Shown piece after piece: positions 44,391 through 54,520 of a DNA stretch of 64,000 nucleotides. The notes beneath the pieces were generated by a model. The model saw only the letters and a program-made list of their open reading frames with translations, ran no database searches and was not told the DNA's origin. Each line of letters opens with the position of its first letter. Position 1 is the stretch's first letter. The translations under genes and the position numbers were made by a program. Origin of the DNA: an uncultured Alteromonadaceae bacterium (GTDB lineage: Bacteria; Pseudomonadota; Gammaproteobacteria; Enterobacterales; Alteromonadaceae); NCBI GenBank assembly GCA_947503265.1, contig CANNDC010000005.1, positions 62,001-126,000 on the forward strand, written 5' to 3'.

Positions 44391-45233
44391 TTAAGGCAAA
44401 ATTCCACCGGTTATTCTAGCTAAACCGTTTAAATCTGCGATAGTCCTACATTGCTCGAATCCGTATCTATGAAGTAGTTGAGTGACTTTTTCAGCCTGAT
44501 TGTAGCCATGTTCAAATATCAGACTTGCCCCTGGTACAAGATAGTCTGATGCCCTTTGGCAAATTAACTCAATATCATCTAATCCAGATTTTCCTGAAGT
44601 CAGCGCACTCAATGGCTCGAATCTAACGTCACCCTGCTTTAAGTAAACACTGTTGCTTTCGACATAGGGGGGATTGCTGACTATTAGATCAAACTTTTTG
44701 CTATCTATCTGTTGAAACCAATCACTTTGATAGATACTCACATTGGTGAGGTTATGCAAAGCTGCATTTTGTTGAGCTAATTTAACTGCTCCCATTTGCG
44801 AATCTACGGCCGTTATTGACCAATTCGGTCTTTCTGCTGCCAATGCCAAGGCGACAGCACCAGTTCCTGTTCCTAAATCCAGTACATCAGCACTTTCAGG
44901 CAAGGAAAGGGATAAACTGGTTTCAACGAGAAGTTCGGTTTCAGGACGGGGAATCAAGGTATCCGGCGCCACTTTTAGCCTAAGCGTCCAAAAATCGCGA
45001 TAGCCAATTAAGTAGGCAACAGGATGGCCTAATTTCCGTTTTTCCACCAATGCGATAAAAGCTTGCTCAACCGAAGAGGGAACCTGTTTTTCAGGCCAAG
45101 TCATCAAGTACGCCGGTGTCAATCCGCTGCAATGGCAAAGCAAAACTCTGGAGTCAACCGCAGCACTTGGAGAATGTGCTAACTGTTGATTCGACCATGC
45201 TAGTAAATTACAAATTGCACTGGTATCTGGCAC
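44391..45233 (-). CDS. prmC: Peptide chain release factor N5-glutamine methyltransferase
   Basis: Methylates the Gln of the GGQ motif in release factors RF1 and RF2. The 280 residues show an N-terminal helical domain, SAM motif VLDLGTGTGAVALALAAERP, and the catalytic NPPY in FDLIVSNPPYVES. The start is GTG 45233, 15 bases after prfA, with a weak GGTAG site. It forms the operon hemA-prfA-prmC on the minus strand and works on the product of its neighbour prfA. Confidence 0.94.
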   Translation of the reverse strand: MPDTSAICNLLAWSNQQLAHSPSAAVDSRVLLCHCSGLTPAYLMTWPEKQVPSSVEQAFIALVEKRKLGHPVAYLIGYRDFWTLRLKVAPDTLIPRPETELLVETSLSLSLPESADVLDLGTGTGAVALALAAERPNWSITAVDSQMGAVKLAQQNAALHNLTNVSIYQSDWFQQIDSKKFDLIVSNPPYVESNSVYLKQGDVRFEPLSALTSGKSGLDDIELICQRASDYLVPGASLIFEHGYNQAEKVTQLLHRYGFEQCRTIADLNGLARITGGILP

Positions 45234-45248
45234 GGAACTACCGACTTT

Positions 45249-46334
45249 TTATTCTTCAGACAATGAAGCTAACAAGTCTGCCTGATGCTCTTGTCTTATG
45301 GGTTCCAGTAACGCATTTACGTCGCCTGCAATAACATCATCCAACTTGTATAGTGTTAGATTGATACGGTGATCTGTGACTCGTCCTTGGGGGAAATTAT
45401 ATGTACGAATTCGTTCAGAACGATCACCACTTCCTACTAGTGAGCGTCGAGTAGAAGCCTCTTCAGAAGCGCGTTTCTCTTCTTCGATTTGATTCAGTCT
45501 GGCGTTTAGAACCGACATCGCTTTCGCTCTATTTTTATGTTGAGAGCGCTCATCTTGGCATTCTACAACTACCCCAGTAGGAATGTGAGTCAATCGAATC
45601 GCCGAATCTGTTTTGTTTACATGCTGACCACCTGCACCCGAAGCTCGGTAGGTGTCGACTCGCAAATCGGCGGGATTAATTTCAATGGCTTCTGATTCAG
45701 GGATTTCTGGTAATACGGCTACCGTGCAGGCGGATGTGTGAATCCGCCCTTGAGATTCGGTCTCAGGAACGCGTTGTACTCTGTGTCCGCCTGACTCAAA
45801 TTTCATAATGCCATAGACGCCTTCACCGACAATATTAGCCACAACTTCTTTATAACCACCATGTTCCCCCTCATTGGCATTGATTAATTCAACTCGCCAT
45901 CCCTGAGCTTCCGCATAGCGGCTATACATTCGAAACAAGTCACCGGCAAAAATAGCCGCTTCATCACCTCCTGCTCCTGCCCTAATTTCAAGAAAGCAGT
46001 TGCTATCATCATTAGGATCCCTAGGTAATAGCAAAATTTGTAATTCGTTTTCTAAGGTTTCAATAGACTGTTTAGCCGATTTGAACTCTTCTTGTGCCAT
46101 TTCTTTCATTTCAGCGTCGTCTTCTTGCATCATTTCTTGTGCAGAACTGAGATCTTCTTGGCATTGCTGGTATTGTTGGAAAACCTTAACGACACTTTCT
46201 AGTTGCGAATATTCTCTGGACAGCGCACGGAACTTATTTTGATCAGCGATAATTTCCGCGTTGCTTAATAACGCTTGAACCTCTTCAAATCGCTCAATCA
46301 AAGACTCTAATTTGCTTACTACCGATTGTTTCAT
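45249..46334 (-). CDS. prfA: Peptide chain release factor 1
   Basis: Reads UAA and UAG stop codons and triggers peptide release. Full length at 361 residues, with the codon-recognition block [19 protein letters not shown] (PxT position is PET) and the catalytic GGQ in [20 protein letters not shown]. It lies 15 bases behind hemA and 15 before prmC, the standard gammaproteobacterial operon. Confidence 0.97.
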   Translation of the reverse strand: MKQSVVSKLESLIERFEEVQALLSNAEIIADQNKFRALSREYSQLESVVKVFQQYQQCQEDLSSAQEMMQEDDAEMKEMAQEEFKSAKQSIETLENELQILLLPRDPNDDSNCFLEIRAGAGGDEAAIFAGDLFRMYSRYAEAQGWRVELINANEGEHGGYKEVVANIVGEGVYGIMKFESGGHRVQRVPETESQGRIHTSACTVAVLPEIPESEAIEINPADLRVDTYRASGAGGQHVNKTDSAIRLTHIPTGVVVECQDERSQHKNRAKAMSVLNARLNQIEEEKRASEEASTRRSLVGSGDRSERIRTYNFPQGRVTDHRINLTLYKLDDVIAGDVNALLEPIRQEHQADLLASLSEE

Positions 46335-46349
46335 TGTGTTCCTGTCTAA

Positions 46350-47642
46350 TTATTTTGTACTTTTTTGCAACCCAAGTGATTGGTGCAATAATTTCAATTG
46401 ATCTTCGTCTTGCTCAGAGGCTGCTCGACTCAATGCTTTTGTTGGCGAATGTAAAAGTGCATTGGTTAATTTATTGGATAATTCTATCACGACTTTTTGA
46501 GGATCTTTACCTTCCGCCAATTGGCTTAAGGCTTTTTCCATTAACTTATTTTTTATCTCTTCATTCTGCTGCCTAAATTCCTTCAGCATATCAATAGACT
46601 GCAGCGATTTCTGCCAATCGACAAAAAGTTTTGCTTGATTTTGAATGATTGACTCAGCTTCTGCTGCCGCGTGCTGGCGACTGGCTAAATTTTCTTCAAC
46701 GATATGTTGCAAGTCGTCTACCGTGTAAAGATAAGCATCATCCAACTCTGCAACTTCACTTTCTATGTCTCTTGGAACGGCTAAATCAACAAAGAAGATA
46801 GGTTTGTGTTTGCGATCTTTCAAGGCACTCTCGACCATACCTTTTCCAAGAATAGGCAGTGTACTGGCGGTGGAACTAATCACGATATCTGCCTCATGCA
46901 GAAACTGCGGTATGTGAGCCAGCGTTATAACTTGAGCATCAATTTGCTTAGCAAGATCTTGTGCCCTCGACAAGGTTCGATTGGCAACAGTAATACGGTT
47001 CGCACCATTTTCTTTTAGATGCCTAGCTACGAGTTCAATCGTATCCCCTGCTCCAATCAAGAGCACGCGAGACTGACTCAACGAAGAAAATATTTGTTTT
47101 GACAACTGCACTGCGGCGAAAGCGACTGAGACGGCATTAGCACCTATTTCAGTTTCAGTTCGAACTTTTTTTGCAACAGAAAAAGTTTGTTGAAACAAGC
47201 GCTCGAATTGCGAGCCCACAACACCCGAATTCTTGGCACTGTTGAATGCTTGCTTTACCTGTCCCAATATTTGCGGCTCACCTAATATTAATGAATCCAA
47301 TCCGCTGGCAACTCGCATCACATGTTCTATAGCACTGCTGTTATCAAGTACATAACTATTGGAAGCTAATTCTTCTGAGTCGACTTGATGGAAATCTGCC
47401 AACCATTTCATGATTTTAGCTTTGTCTGGTGATGAAGTTAGTGTTTCGTAAGAAGGCGTATCGGCAGTACCAATGTAGAGTTCAGTTCGATTACAGGTAG
47501 AAAGAATCACTGACTCATCGATACCTAACTCGCGACGCAAGGATGCAAATGCCTCTGCAATGGTTTCAGCAGAAAAAGCGACTTGTTCCCTCAGTGCAAC
47601 TGAAGCAGTCTTATGGTTGATTCCTATGGCAATTACAGTCAT
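46350..47642 (-). CDS. hemA: Glutamyl-tRNA reductase
   Basis: NADPH-dependent reduction of glutamyl-tRNA(Glu) to glutamate-1-semialdehyde, first step of tetrapyrrole synthesis. The 430 residues carry the catalytic Cys in [33 protein letters not shown], the NADPH-binding block [18 protein letters not shown], and the C-terminal dimerisation helix. It heads hemA-prfA-prmC and is divergent from lolB; the gap of about 120 bases should carry both promoters. Confidence 0.96.
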   Translation of the reverse strand: MTVIAIGINHKTASVALREQVAFSAETIAEAFASLRRELGIDESVILSTCNRTELYIGTADTPSYETLTSSPDKAKIMKWLADFHQVDSEELASNSYVLDNSSAIEHVMRVASGLDSLILGEPQILGQVKQAFNSAKNSGVVGSQFERLFQQTFSVAKKVRTETEIGANAVSVAFAAVQLSKQIFSSLSQSRVLLIGAGDTIELVARHLKENGANRITVANRTLSRAQDLAKQIDAQVITLAHIPQFLHEADIVISSTASTLPILGKGMVESALKDRKHKPIFFVDLAVPRDIESEVAELDDAYLYTVDDLQHIVEENLASRQHAAAEAESIIQNQAKLFVDWQKSLQSIDMLKEFRQQNEEIKNKLMEKALSQLAEGKDPQKVVIELSNKLTNALLHSPTKALSRAASEQDEDQLKLLHQSLGLQKSTK

Positions 47643-47764
47643 TCAGAGTGGGTACGAAGTGTCCTAAGTTGGCGGGTCAGGCATTGTACGCAAAAGCCAA
47701 AACTATTGAAAGTATCTCGACATATGTGTTCCCATTAGACAATCGTAATTTTTCCGAGCATTCC

Positions 47765-48400
47765 ATGTATCAACTTGTTTTTCATCGCCCTTTAAAAATT
47801 GGGTTAGCGTTATTGATGATATTTTTATTTGGCTGCACAAGCACTCAAGTTCCTCAACAAGAGATTGATCGTCAAGCACACCAGTCCAAACTCGCAGATT
47901 ATGACCACTGGGTGATGAAAGGCAGAATGGCATTTAAGAGTCCGGAAGAAAAATTTAGTGCTTATATGAATTGGGAGCAACAAGAGCAAGTATTTCAGTT
48001 AAATTTAAATTCGTTCATCGGTACATCATTGATGCAAATGGAAGGCTATCCCGGTTTTGCAAAGCTGGAGGCAGACGATAAAGTTTACACCGACAAAAAT
48101 GCATCACTCCTTATTAAACGCATTACGGGTTGGAACATACCTGTAGAAAAACTCGCGCTTTGGGTTAAAGGACAGGTTGAGGAAGAAGACAATGTTACTG
48201 TTGATCAATTTGGTCTAGTGACTAGTCTGGAGCCACAATGTGAAAATTGCACTCGGTGGAGACTCGATTACAGTAAATATAAATTGGTCAATGATCTCTG
48301 GTTACCTCATCAAATTGAACTTCAAAATATGACCCAAAAGGAAAATCAAATCAAAATTCGCATTAGTTCTTGGCAGAATAGTTCAGGAAAGGAAAAGTGA
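47765..48400 (+). CDS. lolB: Outer membrane lipoprotein localisation factor LolB
   Basis: Outer-membrane lipoprotein that receives lipoproteins from LolA and inserts them. From the ATG at 47765 it is 211 residues, with lipobox FLFGC after MYQLVFHRPLKIGLALLMI. Family blocks are MKGRMAFKSPEEKFSAYMNW and YPGFAKLEADDKVY. Upstream in-frame codons back to 47648 give a non-signal extension and are rejected. Its stop overlaps the ispE start (TGATG). The order hemA/lolB-ispE-prs is conserved. Confidence 0.93.
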   Translation: MYQLVFHRPLKIGLALLMIFLFGCTSTQVPQQEIDRQAHQSKLADYDHWVMKGRMAFKSPEEKFSAYMNWEQQEQVFQLNLNSFIGTSLMQMEGYPGFAKLEADDKVYTDKNASLLIKRITGWNIPVEKLALWVKGQVEEEDNVTVDQFGLVTSLEPQCENCTRWRLDYSKYKLVNDLWLPHQIELQNMTQKENQIKIRISSWQNSSGKEK

Positions 48401-49257
48401 TGACAACACCTAAAGTTTGGTGGCCAAGCCCTGCAAAACTCAATTTGTTTCTTCACATTACCGGGAGAAACGACGCTGGATACCATTTACTGCAAAGTTT
48501 ATTTCAGATAGTTGACTATGGAGACGAGATTGCGTTTGAAGTAACAGAATCAGCCGACATAAAATTGCTATCGAAATTGCACGGTGTTCCTCCTGAAACT
48601 AACCTCATCGTCAAAGCGGCTAAAGCGTTACAGGAACATACCGATTGTGCGAAAGGCTGTGATATTTGGTTAAATAAATCTCTTCCTATGGGTGGCGGTA
48701 TTGGCGGTGGTTCATCGAATGCTGCGACAACCCTTGTTGCGCTCAATCATTTATGGAAAACAAACTTGTCCTTGGATGAACTAGCCAAGATAGGGCTCGA
48801 CTTAGGCGCTGACGTTCCTATTTTTGTCAGAGGTAAAACGGCTTTTGCCGAAGGTGTAGGTGAAATAATCACGCCCGTAAACCTGCCGTCGAAAACATAT
48901 TTAATAGTATTTCCTAATTGCCATATTTCGACAGCCGAGGTTTTTAGTCATCCTGAGTTACCCCGAAATACGGCAAAAATAGATTGGAATGATTACCGTT
49001 TTGAAAAAACACGTAATGATTGCCAAAAATTAGTCTGTGAATGCTATCCTAAAGTTGCATATTTATTACGTCAGTTGTTAGAATACGCGCCGTCGAGGAT
49101 GACAGGTACAGGAGCCTGTTTATTCGCCGTTTTTGAAGAACCTTTGGCCGCCGAACAAGCTTTAAAAAGTTTACCGGCAGAGTGCCATGGATTCATTGCT
49201 CGCGGTGTTAATCAATCTCCTTTACACGACTTTTTGGCAAACAAAACGACGACCTAA
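48400..49257 (+). CDS. ispE: 4-diphosphocytidyl-2-C-methyl-D-erythritol kinase
   Basis: GHMP kinase of the non-mevalonate isoprenoid pathway. The 285 residues start at the ATG overlapping the lolB stop, with AGGAAAA upstream (a GTG three bases earlier is the alternative). It shows WWPSPAKLNLFLHITGR, the ATP loop LPMGGGIGGGSSNAATTLV and the C-terminal RMTGTGACLFAVFEE. Full length. Confidence 0.95.
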   Translation: MTTPKVWWPSPAKLNLFLHITGRNDAGYHLLQSLFQIVDYGDEIAFEVTESADIKLLSKLHGVPPETNLIVKAAKALQEHTDCAKGCDIWLNKSLPMGGGIGGGSSNAATTLVALNHLWKTNLSLDELAKIGLDLGADVPIFVRGKTAFAEGVGEIITPVNLPSKTYLIVFPNCHISTAEVFSHPELPRNTAKIDWNDYRFEKTRNDCQKLVCECYPKVAYLLRQLLEYAPSRMTGTGACLFAVFEEPLAAEQALKSLPAECHGFIARGVNQSPLHDFLANKTTT

Positions 49258-49329
49258 CACTCTAAAATAGTTGAGTTAAATAAATCGTCACTAACAATTT
49301 AATGATTTTACGCACCGAGGATTTTTCTT

Positions 49330-50277
49330 GTGCCTGATATGAAGCTTTTCGCTGGTAATGCTGTACCAGAACTCGCCCAGAAAGTAGCCGACAGGCTTTA
49401 CACTAAACTTGGTCAAGCCAGTGTGGGTCGCTTCAGCGACGGAGAGATCAGTGTAGAAATTCACGAAAATGTCCGCGGTTCAGATGTTTTTATTATTCAA
49501 TCAACATGTGCGCCAACCAATGACAACCTTATGGAACTCATTGTAATGATTGATGCGTTTAGACGAGCATCAGCGGGAAGAATAACAGCTGTTATCCCTT
49601 ATTTTGGATATGCTAGACAAGATAGACGAGTGCGTTCTGCTCGCGTCCCAATTACTGCAAAAGTGGTCGCTGATTTCCTTTCAAATGTCGGCGTTGACAG
49701 GGTTTTGACCATCGACCTACATGCTGAACAAATTCAAGGATTTTTTGACGTCCCTGTAGACAACGCATTTGGCACACCTATTTTATTGGATGATATGCGC
49801 AAACGCGATTTTGAGAACCCCGTAGTAGTATCACCGGACATCGGCGGTGTTGTCAGGGCTCGAGCCATGGCAAAACTGTTAAACGACACTGATCTAGCCA
49901 TCATTGATAAACGTCGTCCTAAAGCCAATGTTGCGCAGGTGATGCACATAATCGGTGATGTAAAAGGACGCGACTGTATTATCGTTGACGATATGATCGA
50001 TACTGGTGGCACCCTTGGTAAAGCAGCGGAAGCGCTAAAAGAGCATGGCGCAAGAAATGTCTATGCTTATGCAACTCACGCAATATTCTCTGGCAATGCA
50101 TGTAAGAATATAGAAGAGTCAGTCATCGATGAAGTGATAGTCACCGACAGTATTCCATTGTGCCCTGAAATCAGAAAACTAGATAAAGTGAAGCAACTTA
50201 CTCTGTCTAATATGCTAGCGGAAGCCATCCGCAGAGTAAGCAACGAAGAATCAATATCAGCCATGTTTGAGTACTAA
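49330..50277 (+). CDS. prs: Ribose-phosphate pyrophosphokinase
   Basis: Makes PRPP from ribose-5-phosphate and ATP for nucleotide, His and Trp synthesis. The 315 residues start at GTG 49330 (protein [18 protein letters not shown], same opening as E. coli) with GAGG upstream. Signature parts are [31 protein letters not shown] and the PRPP loop [19 protein letters not shown]. Length is normal. The 72-base gap after ispE may hold a promoter. A repeat region and an accessory insert follow. Confidence 0.97.
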   Translation: MPDMKLFAGNAVPELAQKVADRLYTKLGQASVGRFSDGEISVEIHENVRGSDVFIIQSTCAPTNDNLMELIVMIDAFRRASAGRITAVIPYFGYARQDRRVRSARVPITAKVVADFLSNVGVDRVLTIDLHAEQIQGFFDVPVDNAFGTPILLDDMRKRDFENPVVVSPDIGGVVRARAMAKLLNDTDLAIIDKRRPKANVAQVMHIIGDVKGRDCIIVDDMIDTGGTLGKAAEALKEHGARNVYAYATHAIFSGNACKNIEESVIDEVIVTDSIPLCPEIRKLDKVKQLTLSNMLAEAIRRVSNEESISAMFEY

Positions 50278-50314
50278 AGTGCATTTTCTCCGAACCAGAT
50301 TGTGGAACGTAGTG

Positions 50315-50351
50315 ACATCTGGTTTGTGAGGAGATAAATGCGCAAGGTGAG
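50315..50351 (+). repeat. 37-bp direct repeat, copy 1 (with SD and start codon)
   Basis: Exact copy of 50437-50473, period 122 bp. It contains GAGGAGATAAATG, i.e. a strong Shine-Dalgarno and an ATG at 50338, opening an 8-codon frame (MRKVSQTI) that stops at 50364. Its first part also pairs with AACCAGAT at 50293-50300 (ATCTGGTT at 50317-50324). It lies 38 bases after prs. Confidence 0.8.
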
Positions 50352-50436
50352 TCAAACTATCTGACTACCTAAAATCCAAACAAAAGCGTAGCGAATTCCG
50401 TCTCTAGAGCGCTACGAGTCTGCTCTAAAACCCAAT

Positions 50437-50473
50437 ACATCTGGTTTGTGAGGAGATAAATGCGCAAGGTGAG
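50437..50473 (+). repeat. 37-bp direct repeat, copy 2, with hairpin in the spacer
   Basis: Exact copy of 50315-50351. Here the ATG at 50460 opens a 5-codon frame (MRKVS) ending at 50477, just before the converging CoA-transferase stop at 50479. In the spacer between the copies, CGTAGCG (50387-50393) and CGCTACG (50410-50416) form a 7-bp hairpin. Confidence 0.8.
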
Positions 50474-50478
50474 CTGAA

Positions 50479-51828
50479 CTAGCTAGCGCTCCATGAGGGC
50501 TTGTGACTTCCTAGTTCACATGCCTCCCGATCCCATTTCATCTCTGTTCCTTCAATATTTAGAGCGGGTCTCAAACGCCTTGCTTGTCCCCATGGAGTTG
50601 TTTCAAATGCACTTGCAAAGTGATTTTGTTGAGCTTTGTTGTCAAAAGTTACTTTCTCTGATTGCGGATATATTTTTAATAGTTCAGCTGTTCTCGCCAA
50701 AGACAGTCTAGCCCGAGAAAACGATTTTCCTCCTAACGAAAAACTGATAGCTCTGATTGCAGCCGCAGCCATCAAGTAGCCAGTGGCATGATCTAATGCT
50801 TGAACTGGCAGGGGACAAGGTTTATTTGTCTTTGCCCAATGCATCCCTTGAGCGGCAATTCCGCTACTCATTTGCACTAGGCTATCGAAGCCCCTGCGTT
50901 TTGACCAGGGTCCGGTCCATCCATAAGCATCCAGTGAAATATCAATAATATTGGGAGAAATGTGTCTGATTGATGCCGAATCTAAGCCTAATTTATTTAA
51001 CGCTTCTGGCCTATACCCATGAACTAAAATATCTGCTTGGTAGAGTAATTCTTCAAAAATTTTCTTACCCTCAGCTTGTTTAAGGTCCATGTATGCGCAA
51101 CGCTTCCCGAGGGTGATATCTGGTACGATGTTAGCCTCTTCCCATGCGGGCGGATCTATCCTTAAAACCTTGGCTCCCAGACCGGCTAACGTTCTTGTTG
51201 CAACTGGCCCAGCCAGTACTCTGGTCAGATCTAGCACTTTTAAGCCATCAAGAGGTCGTTGTAAGGTAGGATTCCAATCACTGACTTGAATTGGGTTAGC
51301 TCCATGCCAATGAATTAATGGCTCAGATCGCAATGCAATACCTTGAGGATGATTTAACCACTCCAGAGGAGTCCGCATCTTCGCTGCGACGCCTCCGGCT
51401 TCAACAATTAACCGTTCGAGAACATCGCCAACCTCATGTTTTAGGACTTCTGCAACCTTGTTTCGCAATGATTTGACACCCAAAACCTCTAACGCAGCAT
51501 TTTTATGTTTAGGTAAATTGGTGTGCAGCCTAATCCAACCATCCATTGTTTGATAGTCACCAGCAATGTCATCCCAAACAGGTGGCAATTGCCACCCAAC
51601 AGGATGAATTGATTGGGCAAACCATAAGGAGGCTAGGGTTTGATCAACTCTAACGTTAGGAGACTCTCTAACTATACCTAAATCTTGCATCAGTTTTGCA
51701 ATTGCGCACCCAACTGCTCCAATAGATGAAGAAGCCAATTGAGATACCGCGAAACAAGACGGAAGTGCATTGATATTCATATCGTTTGAGGTATTTTCTA
51801 ATTCAAGGGAATCTAGAATTTCACGCAT
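50479..51828 (-). CDS. CaiB/BaiF family (type III) CoA-transferase
   Basis: A 449-residue protein of the family III CoA-transferases, which move CoA between organic acids. It shows LDLTRVLAGPVATRTLAGLG followed by AKVLRIDPP, CAYMDLKQAEGKKIFEELL, ADILVHGYRPEALNKLGL, and DHATGYLMAAAAIRA, which holds the likely catalytic Asp. The ATG at 51828 has GGAG seven bases upstream; a TTG at 51855 is less likely. It has no catabolic neighbours and lies in an insert between prs and rplY, so its substrate is unknown. Confidence 0.85.
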   Translation of the reverse strand: MREILDSLELENTSNDMNINALPSCFAVSQLASSSIGAVGCAIAKLMQDLGIVRESPNVRVDQTLASLWFAQSIHPVGWQLPPVWDDIAGDYQTMDGWIRLHTNLPKHKNAALEVLGVKSLRNKVAEVLKHEVGDVLERLIVEAGGVAAKMRTPLEWLNHPQGIALRSEPLIHWHGANPIQVSDWNPTLQRPLDGLKVLDLTRVLAGPVATRTLAGLGAKVLRIDPPAWEEANIVPDITLGKRCAYMDLKQAEGKKIFEELLYQADILVHGYRPEALNKLGLDSASIRHISPNIIDISLDAYGWTGPWSKRRGFDSLVQMSSGIAAQGMHWAKTNKPCPLPVQALDHATGYLMAAAAIRAISFSLGGKSFSRARLSLARTAELLKIYPQSEKVTFDNKAQQNHFASAFETTPWGQARRLRPALNIEGTEMKWDREACELGSHKPSWSAS

Positions 51829-52031
51829 ATCCGCTCCAGAGTTCAAACTGAACAAAGCTTATGTCTTACTGTTTATAACAATATAACGATTGGGCTTAAG
51901 TAGTGTAAATTAATAAGTAATTTCCTAGAACGGGTACTCAAGCCGCTGCATGATTATAAAAAAACAATTCAACAACCTGTATCGATATGAGATAACAATA
52001 ATCGTAAAGTGTTTGGGAACGGGAGTCCATT

Positions 52032-52424
52032 TTGAAAACTCAATTACTTATCGGCATAATTTCCATACTGCTCGTTAGTTGTGCCGGAGAAAAGATAAAA
52101 ACGGAACAAAGCCAAAAATCGGCTAGATCGATAGTGCTGAATGAAGCGGTTCCAAAGGAAGAGGCAAATAACATGATTACGGTAGTCGGTACAATTAGAC
52201 GCAAACATATCGAAGGTGGGTTTTGGGGGCTAGATTCAAAGGATGGTAAAAAATACATGCCATCAGGGCTAAATAAAGATTTACTGATTGACGGTATGAT
52301 TATAGAGGTTAAAGGCATCATTGTAGAGGACGTCATGACGTTTCAACAATATGGAAAAACGTTAAAAGTTAAAGAATCTCGAATCATTGATGACAGTGAT
52401 GCTAAAGTCCTCAACTCCCATTAG
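52032..52424 (+). CDS. Putative lipoprotein, 130 residues
   Basis: Exported lipoprotein of unknown function. The TTG at 52032 has GGGAG six bases upstream. The signal ISILLVSC places the lipid Cys at residue 17. The rest, about 110 residues, includes MITVVGTIRRKHIEGGFWGL, then IIEVKGIIVEDVMTFQQYGK, a beta-rich pattern that resembles an OB-type fold (weak inference). It belongs to the prs-rplY insert and is divergent from the CoA-transferase gene. Confidence 0.7.
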   Translation: MKTQLLIGIISILLVSCAGEKIKTEQSQKSARSIVLNEAVPKEEANNMITVVGTIRRKHIEGGFWGLDSKDGKKYMPSGLNKDLLIDGMIIEVKGIIVEDVMTFQQYGKTLKVKESRIIDDSDAKVLNSH

Positions 52425-52632
52425 GCCATAACCAAATTTCAAACTGCAACTTTGTCTGAGCGTTCTCAATACCGTTGTATTTGATATTGGGATTTCGCAT
52501 TGTTCTGCCAGAGTACTCCTTTGACAGGATCTAAATCCTGTATCTTTTTATTCATTTGACGCTTTTTTACAATCCAGAGCCCTTTATTCGAGCTAGTATA
52601 ACAACTTAAGCGCAATTAGAAGGACGTTAAGA

Positions 52633-53016
52633 ATGAAAGAAAATATTTTTGTAATTGAATCTTGGAATGAGACCAGCATTATCGAAATGAAAAATGGAGC
52701 TAAACATACCAAGGCTGAAATTAAAAAAACTTATCGAGGCGAGTTACAAGGTCAAGGTGCACTAGAGTATTTGTTGGCGTATCGCTCCGATGGTTCCGCG
52801 GATTTTGTTGGTCTAGAATATTTTGAAGGCGAATTTAATTCGCAAAAAGGGACTTTCTCAATGACTCACTCAGGGACTTTCAATCAAGGTAAAGTTGTTT
52901 CAACGTTTAAAATTGTGCCCCACTCCGGGACTGAAAATTTAAGTAATTTAGCCGGAGCGGGCAATTATACGACGGGTGAAGGTCGTGAAGTAAAATTCAG
53001 TCTTAATATTGAATAA
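52633..53016 (+). CDS. DUF3224 domain protein
   Basis: A 127-residue soluble protein resembling DUF3224 (a small beta-barrel related to allene oxide cyclase-like folds). The pattern YRGELQGQGALEYLLAYRSD, then GLEYFEGEFNSQKGTFSMTH and GAGNYTTGEG, fits the family. AAGGACGTTAAG precedes the ATG. It has its own 208-base upstream gap. Function unknown; it is the last gene of the accessory insert before rplY. Confidence 0.75.
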   Translation: MKENIFVIESWNETSIIEMKNGAKHTKAEIKKTYRGELQGQGALEYLLAYRSDGSADFVGLEYFEGEFNSQKGTFSMTHSGTFNQGKVVSTFKIVPHSGTENLSNLAGAGNYTTGEGREVKFSLNIE

Positions 53017-53160
53017 CACGAGGGTTTGTTGATTTAGACCTGAAGAATAACTCTGTGCGAATTCGTGAAATATAGGCAAACTCGCTAAATACTGGGGTAT
53101 TTTCTGTTTTATCGTTCTAATCGGCTTGTTACTGACTAAACCAGATGTTAGACTTCGCCG

Positions 53161-53206
53161 CCCGTTTTTTTCGGGTATATGTGAATTTTGGTCGCAAAAG
53201 TTCACA
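53161..53206 (+). promoter_or_regulatory. Structured 5' leader of rplY
   Basis: Two hairpins precede rplY: CCCG/CGGG around seven T (53161-53175), and TGTGAATTTT/AAAAGTTCACA (53180-53206; 10 pairs, one bulged G, loop GGTCGC). The second ends 29 bases before the ATG. Autogenous control of rplY by L25 has been described in enterobacteria; whether this leader does the same is inference. Confidence 0.4.
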
Positions 53207-53235
53207 ACTATTTTATTTATTTGGAGTTTTAAAAC

Positions 53236-53898
53236 ATGTCTGATGCAATTTTAAATTTGGATGCTGAAGTCAGAACTGACATGGGGAAAGGTGCGAGCCG
53301 CCGCCTACGTCGTGAAGACAAAGTACCAGCAATCCTGTACGGCGCGGGTAAAGATCCGCAATCAATTACGTTGACACACAACAAAGTATTGCAAGCTCAA
53401 GAGTTCGAAGCCTTTTATTCGCAAGTACTGACATTAAATGTTGGTGGAAAAAAGGTTGAGGCGTTGTTAAAAGACATTCAACGTCACCCGTACAAGCTTA
53501 AAATCATGCACATTGATTTCTTACGTATTGACGCTAAGCAAGAAGTAACTACAAACGTACCACTTCACTTTATCAACGAAGACAAAGCTAATTCGATTAA
53601 AGTTGAAGGTGGTCACGCTGAGCATCACATTAATGATGTTGAAATAACCTGTTTGCCAGGCGACCTTCCTGAGTATATCGAAGTAGATATTACTAACATT
53701 GAACTTGGCCAAACTTATCACTTATCCGACATCGTAGTACCTGAAGGTGTTGTATTGTCTGAACTTGCTAAGGGCGAAGAGCATGACCAAGCAGTGGTTA
53801 CTGTGAAACTTGCTAAAGTTGCTGTTGAAGAAGATGAAGATGATGCAGGTTCTGATGCTGATGATTCTGAATCGAAAGAAGAAGAAGACAAGGAATAA
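53236..53898 (+). CDS. rplY: 50S ribosomal protein L25 (CTC/TL5 long form)
   Basis: Binds 5S rRNA in the large subunit. At 220 residues this is the long two-domain form: an N-terminal L25 domain (about 1-95, with [19 protein letters not shown]) and a C-terminal beta domain ([20 protein letters not shown]), ending in an acidic tail ([15 protein letters not shown]). E. coli L25 has only the first domain. The good SD TTTGGAG precedes the ATG. pth follows after five bases. Confidence 0.94.
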   Translation: MSDAILNLDAEVRTDMGKGASRRLRREDKVPAILYGAGKDPQSITLTHNKVLQAQEFEAFYSQVLTLNVGGKKVEALLKDIQRHPYKLKIMHIDFLRIDAKQEVTTNVPLHFINEDKANSIKVEGGHAEHHINDVEITCLPGDLPEYIEVDITNIELGQTYHLSDIVVPEGVVLSELAKGEEHDQAVVTVKLAKVAVEEDEDDAGSDADDSESKEEEDKE

Positions 53899-53903
53899 GT
53901 TGA

Positions 53904-54488
53904 TTGTCTGATATTCAACTTATTGTGGGCCTGGGAAATCCAGGCCCTGAATATCAACACACACGTCACAATGCAGGGGCTTGGTTTGTTGAAGCGTTAG
54001 CCAAAACTCATCATTGCCAGTTAAAGTTAGAAAATAAATTCTTTGGATACACAGGCCGAATTGCAATTCAAGGCCGAGACATTCGCTTACTCATCCCGAC
54101 AACATACATGAATCGAAGTGGCCAGGCAGTCAGTGCTTTGCTCAACTTTTATCGTATTCCTGTTGACAACATGTTGGTCGCGTTTGACGAATTAGATTTA
54201 CCTCCCGGAATAGCCAAGTTCAAAATCGGTGGTAGTTCGAGTCAAAATGGTATTCGAGATATTGTTTCAAAATTAGCAAACAACAAGAATTTTTTGCGTT
54301 TACGGCTTGGTATAGGCCATCCTGGCGATAAAAATAAAGTGACGGGACATGTGCTAGGCAAAGCCTCTAAAGAAGATCAAATTCTCATTGATTCAGCTAT
54401 AGACGAAGCGCTGCGTTGCACTGAAATTTTACTCAAAGATGATTTGACGAAGGCCATGAATCGGCTGCACTCGTTCAAACCAAACTAA
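53904..54488 (+). CDS. pth: Peptidyl-tRNA hydrolase
   Basis: Cleaves peptidyl-tRNAs dropped from the ribosome. The 194 residues start at TTG 53904 with AGGA upstream. Signature residues are in [20 protein letters not shown] (catalytic His), [10 protein letters not shown], and [20 protein letters not shown]. Full length. It sits between rplY and ychF in the usual order, in one transcript. Confidence 0.95.
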   Translation: MSDIQLIVGLGNPGPEYQHTRHNAGAWFVEALAKTHHCQLKLENKFFGYTGRIAIQGRDIRLLIPTTYMNRSGQAVSALLNFYRIPVDNMLVAFDELDLPPGIAKFKIGGSSSQNGIRDIVSKLANNKNFLRLRLGIGHPGDKNKVTGHVLGKASKEDQILIDSAIDEALRCTEILLKDDLTKAMNRLHSFKPN

Positions 54489-54520
54489 ACCTACTTGTAA
54501 GACAAATTGAGGAACAGCCA

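Noticed and set aside
45249..46334. PET instead of PAT in the RF1 codon-recognition motif
   Set aside because: Variation at the middle position of PxT is known in RF1 proteins, so it is not evidence of altered stop reading.
46350..47642. Considered a possible frameshift or heme-regulated oddity in hemA
   Set aside because: The frame is intact, of normal length and with all catalytic residues.
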